From: Solimonas sp. K1W22B-7
GTDB lineage: Bacteria > Pseudomonadota > Gammaproteobacteria > Nevskiales > Nevskiaceae
Direction: 5' to 3'
Assembly: GCF_003428335.1 (NCBI RefSeq)
Contig: NZ_CP031704.1
Span: 62,001-126,000, forward strand
Length of the DNA: 64,000 nt
Shown here: piece after piece, positions 8,429 to 18,843 of the stretch
Position numbering within the stretch: position 1 is the first letter of the stretch
Layout of the letters: each line of letters begins with the position of its first letter
Translations under genes and position numbers: made by a program
The notes under the pieces: generated by a model
Databases searched by the model: none
Told to the model about the DNA's origin: nothing
Seen by the model: the letters and a program-made list of their open reading frames with translations, nothing else

Positions 8429-8926
8429 ATGAACCTGCCGCGCTCCCTGCTGTTCGCCGCCACCCTGGCCCTGGCCGCCTGTGCCACGGTGACCCCCTAC
8501 CAGCCCCAGGCCGACGGGCTGGGCTATGCCGAGCAGAAGCTGGAGTCCAACCGCTACCGCATCCGCTTCAACGGCAGCAGCAAGACCCTGCGCGGCACGG
8601 TGGAGAACTACCTGATGTACCGCGCCGCCGAGCTGACGCTGCAGAACGGCTATGGCCACTTCCTCGTCGCCGGCCGTGACATCGAGGCGCAGCCGCAGCG
8701 CAGCGGCAGCAGTGGCGGCGTCAGCTTCGGCTTCGGTTCCGGCGGCTCTTCGGGTATCGGCATCGGCCTGGGCACGGTGCTGGGCGGCGACTCGCCTTAT
8801 CTGGCGCAGATGGACGTGCTGATGTACGCCGGCCCCAAGCCGGCGAGCAAGCCGGCGGCCTTCGATGCGCGCGAGGTGTTGTCCAATCTGGAGCCGATGA
8901 TCCGGCGCCCCGCACAGGCCAAATAG
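8429..8926 (+). CDS. CC0125/CC1285-type lipoprotein
   Basis: The 165-residue protein has a lipoprotein signal MNLPRSLLFAATLALAAC with the lipobox LAAC. The mature part begins YQPQADGLGYAEQKLESNRY, followed by RIRFNGSSKTLRGTVENYL and MYRAAELTLQNGYGHFLV, as in the small lipoproteins annotated CC0125/CC1285 family. A Gly/Ser-rich stretch (about residues 90-118) and a short C-terminal tail follow. It is expected to be membrane-anchored in the periplasm, but the biochemical role is not known. A strong GGAGG ribosome site precedes the ATG at 8429. Confidence 0.8.
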   Translation: MNLPRSLLFAATLALAACATVTPYQPQADGLGYAEQKLESNRYRIRFNGSSKTLRGTVENYLMYRAAELTLQNGYGHFLVAGRDIEAQPQRSGSSGGVSFGFGSGGSSGIGIGLGTVLGGDSPYLAQMDVLMYAGPKPASKPAAFDAREVLSNLEPMIRRPAQAK

Positions 8927-8964
8927 GCGATCATTGCGGACTGTCCTTTCCCAGGGTGTTCCGC

Positions 8965-9660
8965 ATGGCCCTTACCGGCCCCCAGCTGCAGGCTTTCCGT
9001 GAACTGGCCGCCGTCACCGGCGGCATCGACACCGCCGTCTACGAGCAGTACGGCAAGGACCCGCTGGACCCGATCATCGGCCTGGGCCTGCCCGATGCCC
9101 GCGTCGGTTTCTTCGGCCGCGATCCCGGCCGCGACGAGATCCTGCACGGCGAGCCCTTCATCGGCGCCGGTGGCCAGCATGTGCGACGCGCGCTGTACCG
9201 ACAGCTGCACGGCCAGCCGCTGCCGGACTTCGAGGCCTCGCGCGCGGTGGGGCGCGATTTCTACTGGGCCAATACCGTTCCCTACAAGCCGGTGGGCAAT
9301 AAAGCCTGGTCGACCAAGGTCAAGCAGCGCTTCCATCCGCTGATGCGCGAGCTGCTGGTCGGCGACTGGCATGGCGACCGCATCATCACCCTGGGCCGAG
9401 AAGCCTTCCTGTGGTTCGGCATCGGCCAGGGCAAGGCGGTGCGCGAACAGATCGACGCCTTCTGGAACAGCGAGGCGCGCTTCGAGGAGTCCATCGCGGT
9501 GACGCTGGCGACCGACGACGGCCGCAGCCGCGACTTCTACATCTACCCGCTGCCGCATCCCTCGCCGCTCAATGCCACCTGGTACGCGCGCTTCCCGGCC
9601 CTGCTGGAGGCGCGCCTGAAACAGCTGGACGTGCGCCCCGGCAACCTGGCGATGCCCTGA
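8965..9660 (+). CDS. Uracil-DNA glycosylase superfamily protein
   Basis: The 231-residue product has [11 protein letters not shown] near residue 50, corresponding to the GxDPG water-activating motif of the UDG fold. It also has [30 protein letters not shown] and the C-terminal [14 protein letters not shown], corresponding to the DNA-intercalating HPSPLS loop. Members excise uracil or related damaged bases from DNA. The catalytic subfamily cannot be assigned confidently from the motifs. An in-frame GTG at 8956 exists, but the ATG at 8965 ([11 protein letters not shown]), preceded by CCAGGG, fits better. Confidence 0.83.
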   Translation: MALTGPQLQAFRELAAVTGGIDTAVYEQYGKDPLDPIIGLGLPDARVGFFGRDPGRDEILHGEPFIGAGGQHVRRALYRQLHGQPLPDFEASRAVGRDFYWANTVPYKPVGNKAWSTKVKQRFHPLMRELLVGDWHGDRIITLGREAFLWFGIGQGKAVREQIDAFWNSEARFEESIAVTLATDDGRSRDFYIYPLPHPSPLNATWYARFPALLEARLKQLDVRPGNLAMP

Positions 9661-9697
9661 GCCGGGAATTCCTGCAGCCAGCCCAGGTCCGAACCCC

Positions 9698-10693
9698 ATG
9701 AAACCCGCACTTTCAGTCCTGGACCTCGCTCCCGTGCCCGAAGGCGGCACTGCCGCCGAGGCCTTGCGCCGCACTGTAGAACTGGCGCGGCTGGCCGACC
9801 TGCTGGGCTACACGCGCTACTGGTTCGCCGAGCACCACGGCATGCCCAGCGTCGCCAGCTCCTCGCCGGAAATCCTGATCGGCCATGTGGCCGCGGCGAC
9901 GCAGCGCATCCGCGTCGGTTCCGGCGGCATCATGCTGCCCAACCATCCGCCGCTGCGCGTGGCGGAGAATTTCCGCACCCTGGCGGCGCTGTTCCCCGGC
10001 CGCATCGACCTGGGCCTGGGCCGCGCCCCGGGCTCGGACTATGCCGCCACCCGCGCGCTGCGCGCGGTGGACGGCGTGCGCTTTCCGGCGCTGCTGTCGG
10101 AACTGCTGGCCTTCTGCGGGCAGGCCGATTTCGGCGACAGCCATCCTTCGCGCAGCGTGATCGCGGTGCCGGCCGAGGTGCCGCTGCCGCCGGTATGGAT
10201 CCTCGGGTCCAGCGGCGCCAGCGCCCAGCTCGCCGGCATGGCCGGCATGGGCTACGCCTTCGCCAGCCACTTCAGCCCGGCGCCGGCCGGCCCGGCCTTC
10301 GAGCGCTACCGCGAGAGTTTCGAACCCACGGCGGCATTCCCGCGCCCGCACGCGATCCTGGGCGTGGCCGCGGTTTGCGCACCCACCGACGCCGAGGCCG
10401 ACCTGCTGGCCTCGACCATGGACCTGGCCTGGCTGCGCATCCGCCGCGGTGAGTTCCTGCCCCTGCCCAGTCCGCAGGAGGCACGGGCGTACCCCTATTC
10501 GGAAGAAGAGCGCGCGGCCGTGCGCGAATACCGCGAGCGCACCGTGGTCGGCAATCCGCAGGCGGTCTGGGCGCGCATCCGCGAAATGGCGAAAGACGCC
10601 GGGGCGGACGAGGTGATGGTGGTCAGCAACCTGCACGGCCATGCCGAGCGGCTGCGCAGCTATGAGTTGCTGGCCGAAGCGTACGCGGCCTGA
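9698..10693 (+). CDS. LLM-class (luciferase-like) flavin-dependent oxidoreductase
   Basis: The 331-residue protein begins [16 protein letters not shown] and contains the LLM hallmarks: [57 protein letters not shown] and [20 protein letters not shown]. This resembles the YhbW/bacterial luciferase-like monooxygenase group that uses FMN (or F420 in some bacteria). The substrate is unknown. It begins 37 bp after the UDG-like gene and is followed by a REP-type palindrome, so it probably ends a short transcript. Confidence 0.9.
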   Translation: MKPALSVLDLAPVPEGGTAAEALRRTVELARLADLLGYTRYWFAEHHGMPSVASSSPEILIGHVAAATQRIRVGSGGIMLPNHPPLRVAENFRTLAALFPGRIDLGLGRAPGSDYAATRALRAVDGVRFPALLSELLAFCGQADFGDSHPSRSVIAVPAEVPLPPVWILGSSGASAQLAGMAGMGYAFASHFSPAPAGPAFERYRESFEPTAAFPRPHAILGVAAVCAPTDAEADLLASTMDLAWLRIRRGEFLPLPSPQEARAYPYSEEERAAVREYRERTVVGNPQAVWARIREMAKDAGADEVMVVSNLHGHAERLRSYELLAEAYAA

Positions 10694-10703
10694 AGCTTTT
10701 TTG

Positions 10704-10774
10704 GTGGGAGCGGCTTCAGCCGCGAAAGACGGTCGGCATGGCGACCAAGCCATCGCGGCTAAAGCCGCTCCCAC
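10704..10774. repeat. REP-like inverted repeat (family B)
   Basis: Complementary 22-bp arms (10704-10725 and 10753-10774; GTGGGAGCGGCTTCAGCCGC) lie between convergent genes. The same kind of repeat, GTAGGAGCGGCTGTTAGCCG, occurs at 55203-55274. GGGAGCGGCTTCAGCCGCGA palindromes are widespread in Pseudomonas and Xanthomonadales genomes. It may act as a terminator for the LLM gene. Confidence 0.8.
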
Positions 10775-10788
10775 GAAGAGAAAATCGC

Positions 10789-11019
10789 TTAGACGCCCGC
10801 CTCCGCATCCGCCACCACCGGCCGGCTCTCGCGCGTGGCGCGCATCGCCCGGCCCGGCTCGCTGGCGTCGATGATCTCGATGTAGTCCTCGTGCACCGCC
10901 GCGATGGTGGCGGCGAACGGCATGCCCAGGAACCGCGGCACGCGGTAGCTGACGGTGTCGCCTACCTTGAAGCTGGCGGGGTCGAAATTGAACTCGAAAG
11001 GGCAGGCTTCCTGCGTCAT
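10789..11019 (-). CDS. Small conserved hypothetical protein (76 aa)
   Basis: The start at 11019 (MTQEACPFEFNFDPASFKVG) is supported by an AGGAG site 11 bp upstream; an upstream in-frame extension to 11112 is low-complexity and unlikely. The core FKVGDTVSYRVPRFLGMPFA then VHEDYIEIIDASEPG looks like a compact beta-barrel (SH3/KOW-like) domain, an inference from the alternating pattern. There is no signal peptide. It lies alone between a REP palindrome and the divergent CNNM gene. The function is unknown. Confidence 0.6.
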   Translation of the reverse strand: MTQEACPFEFNFDPASFKVGDTVSYRVPRFLGMPFAATIAAVHEDYIEIIDASEPGRAMRATRESRPVVADAEAGV

Positions 11020-11177
11020 GGCATCTCTCTCCTGGTCGCCCGCAACCGGCGGCCTGTCCGGATTATCCCGCCCCCGCGGGCCGTCGTCCTCACCCATCCG
11101 GGGATCGGTCACCGGCCGGGGGCGGGCCGGGGTTCATATTAGAATGGCCGCTTCCGAGGCTGCGGGTTTCCCGAAAA

Positions 11178-12479
11178 GTGCTGTTTGACCTGTTGGTGGT
11201 GGTTGCGCTGGTACTGCTCAACGGCGTCCTCGCAATGTCCGAGCTGGCGGTCGTCTCGTCCCGCAAGGGGCGCCTGCAGGCGATGCAGCAGCAGGGCATC
11301 GGCGGCGCGCGCACGGCGCTGGAACTGCACAACAAGCCGGGCCGCTTCCTCAGTACCGTGCAGATCGGCATCACCGCGGTCGGCGTCTTCGCCGGCGCCT
11401 ACAGCGGCGCAGTGCTGGCCGAGCCGCTGGCGGCCTGGTTCGTCACCCAGGGCATCGCCCCCGACTTTGCCGGCGACCTGGCGCTGGGCCTGGTGGTCGC
11501 TTCGATCACCTACCTGTCGCTGATCGTCGGCGAGCTGGTGCCCAAGCAGCTGGCGCTGCGCAATCCCGAGCGCGTCGCCGTGCTGGTGGCGCCGCCGATG
11601 CTGATGCTGTCGCGCCTGGCCGCGCCGCTGGTCTGGCTGCTGGAGAAGTCCAGCGCGACGATCCTGGCGCTGCTGCCCAGGCGCCGCGAGGGCGAGGTGC
11701 GCGTCACCGACGAGGAGATCCACGCCCTGGTGGAGGAGGCCGCCTCCAGCGGTGTCGTGCGCCTCGAGGAACAGAACATGATCGCCGGCGTGATGCGCCT
11801 GGGCGATCGCAGCGTGCGCGCCCTGATGACGCCGCGCCAGCAGCTCGACTGGCTGGACCTGGACGAGCCGCTGGAGGCGCAGCACGCGACGCTGCGCGCC
11901 AGCAGCCACACCAAGCTGCTCGCCGGCCGCGGCGACGTCGACCACTTCGTCGGCCTGGTGTCGGCCAAGCACCTGATTGATGCCATGCTCGATGGCGCCG
12001 ACGGCATCGACCCCGCGCGCCACGTGCAGGAGGCGCTGGTGGTACCCGACAGCCTCGACGCGGTGGACGCCATGCGCGAGCTGCGCGACACGCCGCTGCA
12101 CGCGGCCATCGTGGTCGACGAGTTCGGCAGCCTGCAGGGCCTGATCACCGTCACCGACGTGCTGTCGGCCATCGCCGGCGAATTCCACCGCGGCGACGAG
12201 CCGCGCCCCGGCGTGCGCAAGCAGGACGACGGCAGCTGGCTGGTGGACGGCAAGCTGTCGGTGGACGAGATGGCCTCGATCCTGGGCCTGCGCCTGCCGG
12301 AGGAACGCGACTACGAAACCGCTGCCGGCCTGGTGCTGAACGAGCTCGGGCATATCCCGCGTCGCGGCGAAATCCTGCGCCTGGGCGACTGGCGCGTCGA
12401 GGTGGTGGCCCTGGACGGCCGCCGTATCGACAAGCTGCGCGTCTGCCTGGAGCCGGACGAGGAAGAGTCGGAGTCCTAG
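11178..12479 (+). CDS. CNNM/CorC-type membrane protein (DUF21, CBS pair, transporter-associated domain)
   Basis: The 433-residue protein has an N-terminal DUF21/CNNM transmembrane domain (residues ~1-150; LLVVVALVLLNGVLAMSELA, TVQIGITAVGVFAGAYSG, LSLIVGELVPKQLALRNPE). A pair of CBS modules follows (about 190-320; RALMTPRQQLDWLDLDEP, PLHAAIVVDEFGSLQGLITV), then a CorC/HlyC-type domain (about 345-425; DGSWLVDGKLSVDEMASILG). Such proteins (YfjD, CorB/CorC) take part in Mg2+/Co2+ transport; older annotations call them hemolysins. The start is GTG at 11178, shortly after the low-GC sequence TATTAGAATG. The stop overlaps that of the convergent lipoprotein gene. Confidence 0.9.
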   Translation: MLFDLLVVVALVLLNGVLAMSELAVVSSRKGRLQAMQQQGIGGARTALELHNKPGRFLSTVQIGITAVGVFAGAYSGAVLAEPLAAWFVTQGIAPDFAGDLALGLVVASITYLSLIVGELVPKQLALRNPERVAVLVAPPMLMLSRLAAPLVWLLEKSSATILALLPRRREGEVRVTDEEIHALVEEAASSGVVRLEEQNMIAGVMRLGDRSVRALMTPRQQLDWLDLDEPLEAQHATLRASSHTKLLAGRGDVDHFVGLVSAKHLIDAMLDGADGIDPARHVQEALVVPDSLDAVDAMRELRDTPLHAAIVVDEFGSLQGLITVTDVLSAIAGEFHRGDEPRPGVRKQDDGSWLVDGKLSVDEMASILGLRLPEERDYETAAGLVLNELGHIPRRGEILRLGDWRVEVVALDGRRIDKLRVCLEPDEEESES

Positions 12480-13060
12480 AGGCTCGATCCCGGCGGCGCC
12501 AGCGGCTCGTCGCCTTCGGCCGGCGGCCGCGACAGGTCGGTCTCGATGAAGCGCCGCGCCATCTCCGCCGCATCCACGGCCGGCGGATCGAAGAACGACA
12601 TGCGGTACTTCAGCAACCGGCTGCCGGTGGCCGTGAGATAGGTCTGCGAGCTCATCTCGCGCCCGTAGACGCGGAAATGGTAGGACACCGTGCGGAACGG
12701 CAGGCCGGCGACCACCACGTCCCGTACCGGCCCGATCTGCAGCCCGCTGTAGCGGCCCTGTGCCGCCATGTACTTCACTTCCTCGATGGTCGACTGGAAG
12801 TGCGGGTTGAAGGCCGGATCGCCCAGGCCGTCCTGCCAGGCGCGGCGCAGGTCGTAGCGGTAGACGTCGATGGTGCCCGCCGGCCCCTGGTACTTGCGGC
12901 TGGCGCCCAGGCCCGGGGCTTCCTGCTCGTAGGAATGGGCGCCGATCTGCACCCAGTCCGGCGCGGCACCCGGCGCCGGCGGCGGGGGCCGCAGCGGCGT
13001 GGCCTGGCAGCCGGCCAGCAGGGCGGTGAGCAGTAGCAGTGCGGCGCGAAGCTGGGGCAT
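12476..13060 (-). CDS. Putative lipoprotein, unknown function
   Basis: From the ATG at 13060 the 194-residue product begins MPQLRAALLLLTALLAGCQA, a clear lipoprotein signal with the lipobox LAGC. A proline-rich linker follows (LRPPPPAPGAAPDWVQIG), then a globular part with PAGTIDVYRYDLRRAWQDG, FRTVSYHFRVYGREMSSQTY and LTATGSRLLKYRMSFF. The balance of beta-strand-like blocks suggests a periplasmic domain, but I recognise no named family. Its 3' end overlaps the convergent CNNM gene by 4 bp. Confidence 0.65.
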   Translation of the reverse strand: MPQLRAALLLLTALLAGCQATPLRPPPPAPGAAPDWVQIGAHSYEQEAPGLGASRKYQGPAGTIDVYRYDLRRAWQDGLGDPAFNPHFQSTIEEVKYMAAQGRYSGLQIGPVRDVVVAGLPFRTVSYHFRVYGREMSSQTYLTATGSRLLKYRMSFFDPPAVDAAEMARRFIETDLSRPPAEGDEPLAPPGSSL

Positions 13061-13142
13061 GGCGGGCTCGGCAGGCAGGAATCCTGCATCCGATACTGAC
13101 ATCCCCCGCGCAAATCTCAAGCGCTCACCCCGCGCAGCGTGC

Positions 13143-13964
13143 TCAGTGCAGCGCCGGCTTCGGCACCTCGTCGGTCCAGACCTTGAAGCTCTTCAGCTCG
13201 TGCAGGCCGTAGGTGGTGGTGAGCGCCACGTCGGCGGCGTCGCGGCCGCGGGCGATCAGCACGCGGCCGATGCGCGGCTGGTTGTTGCGCGGGTCGAAGG
13301 TGTACCACTGGCCGCCGAGGAATACCTCCATCGAGCCGGCGAAATCCATCGGTGCATCCACCGCCGGCACGCCGATGTCGCCGAGGTAGCTGGTGCAGTA
13401 GCGCGCCGGGATGTTGAGGCAGCGGCAGAAGGCGATGGCCAGATGAGCGTAGTCGCGGCACACGCCCTGGCGCTCGTTGTAGGCCTGCCAGGCGGTCTTG
13501 GTCGGGCGCGCGTACTGGTAGCCGAAGGTGATGTGGTTGTGCACGAAGTCGCAGATCGCCTGCACGCGCGGCCAGCCCGGTGCGGTCTTGCCGAACAGCG
13601 CCCAGGCGGTTTCAGAGAGCAGATCGGTTTCGCAGTAGCGGCTGCCCAGCAGGTAGACCAGGGTCTCTTCCGGCAGCTGTTCCACCGGGTGCTGCTGCGC
13701 GCCCGGTACCACCGGCTCCTGCACGCCGCGATCGTTGATCAGCGCGTCCGTGTACAGATGGAACAGGCCGGCGGGCGCCACCAGGCGGCTGCACCAGTTG
13801 CCGAAGCCGTCGCGGTACATCGTCACCGGCACCGGCGGGTCGGTGCGCAGGTGATCGGGGTAGACCAGGTCGGACGCACGCGTGTAGTGCACGTGCAGCG
13901 TCAGGATCATCGGGGTGGGCTGGGGACACTGGTAGACCAGGTCGTAGCCGAGCTTGATCTGCAT
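13143..13964 (-). CDS. Transglutaminase-like domain protein
   Basis: The 273-residue protein has an N-terminal beta region (IKLGYDLVYQCPQPTPMILT) and a transglutaminase-like core with WPRVQAICDFVHNHITFGYQ and RQGVCRDYAHLAIAFCRCLN, where Cys169 is the nucleophile position. The block DFAGSMEVFLGGQWYTFDPR holds the acid (Asp224) but has Ala209 where classical members carry the catalytic His (H-x-W-x-E). Either this subfamily uses another base or it is not a classical hydrolase. Such proteins often accompany circularly permuted ATP-grasp/alpha-E proteins, which are not seen here. The downstream neighbour on the same strand is an N-formylglutamate amidohydrolase-like gene 55 bp upstream in transcription. 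Confidence 0.85.
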   Translation of the reverse strand: MQIKLGYDLVYQCPQPTPMILTLHVHYTRASDLVYPDHLRTDPPVPVTMYRDGFGNWCSRLVAPAGLFHLYTDALINDRGVQEPVVPGAQQHPVEQLPEETLVYLLGSRYCETDLLSETAWALFGKTAPGWPRVQAICDFVHNHITFGYQYARPTKTAWQAYNERQGVCRDYAHLAIAFCRCLNIPARYCTSYLGDIGVPAVDAPMDFAGSMEVFLGGQWYTFDPRNNQPRIGRVLIARGRDAADVALTTTYGLHELKSFKVWTDEVPKPALH

Positions 13965-14019
13965 GGGGCGGGTTCCGGCAAGGGGGAAGGCGGATCCGCG
14001 AGGGTTTCGTCGAGGCGGA

Positions 14020-14814
14020 CTACGAGTACAGCAGCGGCCTCTCCAGCATACGCAGGCAGCGTGCCAGGCGCTGGGCCCATTCGAGCTGGCCGGCCGCGTC
14101 CGCGATCAGGTCCTGGCGGATTTCCAGCTCCACGTGGGGCAGGCCGCGGCGTTCGCCATGCTCCGGAATGCCGTAGTCGCTGTCGTCGCTGACCGTGTAG
14201 GGCTGGTTGTCGCCCACGCACAGCCCTGCATCCTGCATGAGGAGGTCGCGCAGGGCGTGCGCCATGCGTGCATCGCGGTGGTACAGCACCCCCACGTGCC
14301 AGGGACGCGCCTCCCCCAGGTAGACCGGCGTGAAGCTGTGCATCGCCAGCAGCAGCGTCGGCTGCCCGAGCCGGCCGCGCGCGTCGAGCTGCTCGCGGAT
14401 GCGGGCGTGGTAGGGCTCGAAGATCTGCCGTCGCCGCAGCGAGGCGTCGGTAGCAGACACCGAGCGGTTGCCTGGGATCGTCGTCGCCTCGCTGCGTGCC
14501 GGCATGGAGTCCAGGCTCTGCGGCGGGCGGTTGCAGTCGATCACCAGGCGCGAATACGGCTGCAGCACCAGCGTCGCGTCGAGCAGGGCCGACAGCTGCA
14601 GCGCGACCGCCGCCGCACCGATGTCCCAGCCGATATGGCGCTGCAGCTCGCTGTCGTCCAGCCCCAGCTGCCGCAGGCGCCGCGGCACCCGCATGCCGGC
14701 GTGGTCGCAGGTCAGGAAGTACGGCGAAGTGGCGGCGGGCGAGGGCCGTTCGATCTGCCAGGGCAGCGGCTCGTCGTTGGCCAGCAGCGACATGTCGCGG
14801 GAAATGGATGACAT
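14020..14814 (-). CDS. N-formylglutamate amidohydrolase family protein
   Basis: The 264-residue protein contains FLTCDHAGMRVPRRLRQLGL, HIGWDIGAAAVALQLSALLD, SRLVIDCNRPP, LLAMHSFTPVY and HVELEIRQDLI. This is the metal-binding pattern of the N-formylglutamate amidohydrolase (HutG/FGase) family, which releases formate from N-formyl-amino acids in a branch of histidine degradation. Other hut genes are absent here, so the in vivo substrate is open. It lies 55 bp upstream of the transglutaminase-like gene on the same strand and may share its transcript, suggesting a role in amide or peptide handling (inference). Confidence 0.88.
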   Translation of the reverse strand: MSSISRDMSLLANDEPLPWQIERPSPAATSPYFLTCDHAGMRVPRRLRQLGLDDSELQRHIGWDIGAAAVALQLSALLDATLVLQPYSRLVIDCNRPPQSLDSMPARSEATTIPGNRSVSATDASLRRRQIFEPYHARIREQLDARGRLGQPTLLLAMHSFTPVYLGEARPWHVGVLYHRDARMAHALRDLLMQDAGLCVGDNQPYTVSDDSDYGIPEHGERRGLPHVELEIRQDLIADAAGQLEWAQRLARCLRMLERPLLYS

Positions 14815-14864
14815 GGCGCCATTGGGGGAGGATTGCGGGGGGCCATGCTACACGGCCTGCCGGA

Positions 14865-15338
14865 TCAGTACTCCCACCAGCGCGAGAAGAATCCCGCGGG
14901 CGGTTGTGCCGGCGGGCACCCGCGCTGCGGACGGGCTGCGGCAATTGCGGGAGCTCCGGGCCAAGCCGAGAGCACCTTGCGCACGAAGTCCCGCACCGCG
15001 ACGGGCAGCGATGCGGCAGCGCGTTCGAAGCCCTGCAGGACCTTGTCGCGGTCGAATCCGCCTGCGGGCAGCAGGATCGGAGCCATCGAGTGACTCGCAT
15101 GAACGTTGTCGCCGGACTCGACCCGGTCATGGCGGAAGCCGCGATCCACTTCCCAGGTGATGGCGCGTTCGCGCCGGCCTACGTCGTAGCAGAGCTGCAG
15201 GCCGAAGGGCTGGCCCCGTTCATCCAGCCAGAAGATCAGGTCCATCGTCGTGCTGGAGAACCAGCGGCGCGCGGCTTCGCCAGGCACCTGCCGGACCCTC
15301 GGCACTTCCCTCAGCAGTTCGGATGCGGACATGGGCAT
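14865..15338 (-). CDS. Conserved hypothetical protein (157 aa)
   Basis: The protein starts MPMSASELLREVPRVRQVPG and continues with RRWFSSTTMDLIFWLDERGQ, PFGLQLCYDVGRRERAITWE and ASHSMAPILLPAGGFD. It looks like a soluble mixed alpha/beta protein without a signal peptide, ending in an Ala/Pro-rich tail and FSRWWEY. I do not recognise a family with certainty. It precedes the amidohydrolase gene on the same strand by 50 bp and could be the first gene of that group; it is divergent from glpK. Confidence 0.62.
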   Translation of the reverse strand: MPMSASELLREVPRVRQVPGEAARRWFSSTTMDLIFWLDERGQPFGLQLCYDVGRRERAITWEVDRGFRHDRVESGDNVHASHSMAPILLPAGGFDRDKVLQGFERAAASLPVAVRDFVRKVLSAWPGAPAIAAARPQRGCPPAQPPAGFFSRWWEY

Positions 15339-15437
15339 ACGCTAAGGCAAGCGGCTGGAGCCGGGCCTTGACGCAGTTCACGCCCGCGGCGCGAGCTTGC
15401 TACGCTTCCGCCCCATGAATCCTGCCGGAGTTCCCCC

Positions 15438-16910
<1,473 letters not shown>

Positions 16911-16948
16911 GGCCTGTCACCACGGGTAACGCCTGGGCCGCCCGGCCC

Positions 16949-17000
16949 GGCTTGGCCCGGCCTGGGACCCTGCCGGAAGGTGGCAGGCGCGGGCCAAGCC
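16949..17000 (+). terminator. GC-rich nested stem-loop after glpK
   Basis: The arms GGCTTGGCCCG (16949-16959) and CGGGCCAAGCC (16990-17000) are perfectly complementary. They enclose a second stem, CCTGCC...GGCAGG. No T-run follows. The position between glpK and an independently expressed secreted protein suggests a transcript-ending structure. Confidence 0.4.
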
Positions 17001-17073
17001 GATGATTCGACGCCCATCACGAATGATGTTACGTTCATTCTGCGCAGGGGGACTGCGACATCAGGGGGACGTC

Positions 17074-18747
17074 ATGCAAATCCGTGCACTGGGTCGAACG
17101 CTGCTCGCCGCCGTCATCTTCTCCACGGTCACCGTATCCGCCCTGGCGGCGGATGCGGTCTGCCCCACCACCCCGCCTCAGGTGGGCTACCAGCCGACCG
17201 GGGTCGACTACGCCATGTATTCCCTGGCCATACCCAAGGATCACGAAGCCTGCAGCATGTCCGTCACGGGGCGTGGCGACGGCAGGCGCCTGGTCGTGAC
17301 GCCGAACGTCTCCAACGCCGCCATGAGCTGCCCCGACATGTTTGCCTGGAAGCTCTTCGTGGAAGTGATTCTCGACGGCTGGTGGACCCGCTGGGGCGAC
17401 GAGTCGCAGAACTGGCCGGACAAGCCCTATCCGCTCTGTGGATCGAACCAGCAGCCGGGGGTCGCGGTGAGGTGCTGCAAGCCGGGGAGCAAGAGCAACG
17501 ATCCGGAGCATTGCCCGACGTTTCCCGGTGCAAGCCGCGCGGCGAGCCGTAGTACCCGTGTGCAGGCCTTGTCCGGGCCGGCGAGCGAAAGGGTGCGTCG
17601 CCTGCGTCCGTCGTTCATGCCGGAGCTGCACGGCGCGACGCGCGGGTTGATGCTGGCCGCGCCAGGCCGCGGCGCGGAGCCGGCGGTCGATCCCGAGAGC
17701 CCCGGGCGGGTCATCCGGCAGGACAACAACGAGCTGACGGTGCGCAATCAGGTGTTCCAGGACTTCCTGTTCCGCAACAACCTGTACAACGCCGATGGCG
17801 TCAAGACGGTGTTCGACCGGGCCGCTGCGAACATTCCGGCCAACGCGCCCTATTACAAGGCCAGCCAGGCGAGCTTCGGGGATGGGCAGGCCAGCAACAT
17901 CAGCCGGATCGATTTCCCGCCGTCGGCGATCATGATCAAGAGCAACTGGGTCTTGCCCGCGGTCGCGCAGCGGCTGGGCATCAAGGAAGATCCGCGCTAT
18001 CCGTTCGTCAAGAAGCTCATGGACAACGGCAGCAAGCAGGACATCTACTGGCTGGTTGCCTTCCATGTTTCGTCCAAGGACGTTCCAAACTGGATCTGGG
18101 CCACGTTCGAGCATGCCTCGATGCTGGGCCGCTGCGACATGACCGGTTGCAACGATTCCTACGGCTACGACTCCGCCGACAAGAACCGGCCCGCGGGTAC
18201 CGCGTCCAACTACGTCGCACCCCACACGCGCTGCGACAACCTGGTGCAGGACTCGACGGTGTTCGCACGCAATCTTCCCTATGAGCCGGAAGCGATTCGC
18301 GCCGGACTGAAGGCGGTGTTCGACGCCAGCGGAGTGGGCACCCGGCCGGCTGCCGATTCCAGTGAACCGTCGGTGAGTGACCTGGCCTGGCGCAGCTACC
18401 GCCTGAAAGGCGCCCAGGTCGATTTCACCGATGCGACGGGACGTCCCACGATCCTGGGCAACTCCATCACCGAGGCCGGCTTCGTCAACGGCTCCAGCTG
18501 CATCACCTGCCATGCCCGCGCCGGCAGCGACGAGCTGGGGCCGTTCCATCCGATGAAGGACCGGGGGGTGTTCCCGCTGGGGGTCTTCATCAACGAGATG
18601 AGCGACTACGGCTATGGCCTCAGCGCGCGCGGGACGCCAAACCCCGCCTGGTACACCGAGAGCAATTCGCCGCCACGGCTGCGCGTGCTGCAGACCGACT
18701 TCATCTGGGGCTTCCTCAATGCCAGGCCGCTGGGGCAAGCCCAGTGA
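17074..18747 (+). CDS. Large secreted protein with a single C-terminal haem-c motif
   Basis: The start at 17074 has a GGGGAC ribosome site and encodes a Sec signal (MQIRALGRTLLAAVIFSTVT...ALAADA). The mature ~530-residue protein has a Cys-containing N-terminal part (CPTTPPQVGYQ, EACSMSVTG, MSCPDMFAWKLF, VRCCKPGSKSNDPEHCP). A central region carries NWIWATFEHASMLGRCDMTG. A single CxxCH motif, CITCHARAG, lies at residues 476-480 with no second haem site. The central WIWATFEH block resembles, from memory, proteins annotated loosely as cytochrome c family. The N-terminal Cys-rich part reads like an added domain. It is probably periplasmic and redox-active; the partner is unknown and no cytochrome maturation genes are near. 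Confidence 0.72.
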   Translation: MQIRALGRTLLAAVIFSTVTVSALAADAVCPTTPPQVGYQPTGVDYAMYSLAIPKDHEACSMSVTGRGDGRRLVVTPNVSNAAMSCPDMFAWKLFVEVILDGWWTRWGDESQNWPDKPYPLCGSNQQPGVAVRCCKPGSKSNDPEHCPTFPGASRAASRSTRVQALSGPASERVRRLRPSFMPELHGATRGLMLAAPGRGAEPAVDPESPGRVIRQDNNELTVRNQVFQDFLFRNNLYNADGVKTVFDRAAANIPANAPYYKASQASFGDGQASNISRIDFPPSAIMIKSNWVLPAVAQRLGIKEDPRYPFVKKLMDNGSKQDIYWLVAFHVSSKDVPNWIWATFEHASMLGRCDMTGCNDSYGYDSADKNRPAGTASNYVAPHTRCDNLVQDSTVFARNLPYEPEAIRAGLKAVFDASGVGTRPAADSSEPSVSDLAWRSYRLKGAQVDFTDATGRPTILGNSITEAGFVNGSSCITCHARAGSDELGPFHPMKDRGVFPLGVFINEMSDYGYGLSARGTPNPAWYTESNSPPRLRVLQTDFIWGFLNARPLGQAQ

Positions 18748-18843
18748 GCCGGTTGGTTCATGCGGCGCCGTGCCGCAATGGGCCAATGATGAGCCAGGGC
18801 GTTTTTGATTTTAATGCTTACAGGGCAATCGTTTCGGCATCAG

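Noticed and set aside
17035-18786. A 583-residue open frame antisense to the mono-haem protein gene
   Set aside because: It is a GC-rich shadow frame with Arg/Gly/Ala/His-rich composition and no domain. The sense frame has a signal peptide, a ribosome site and a haem motif.
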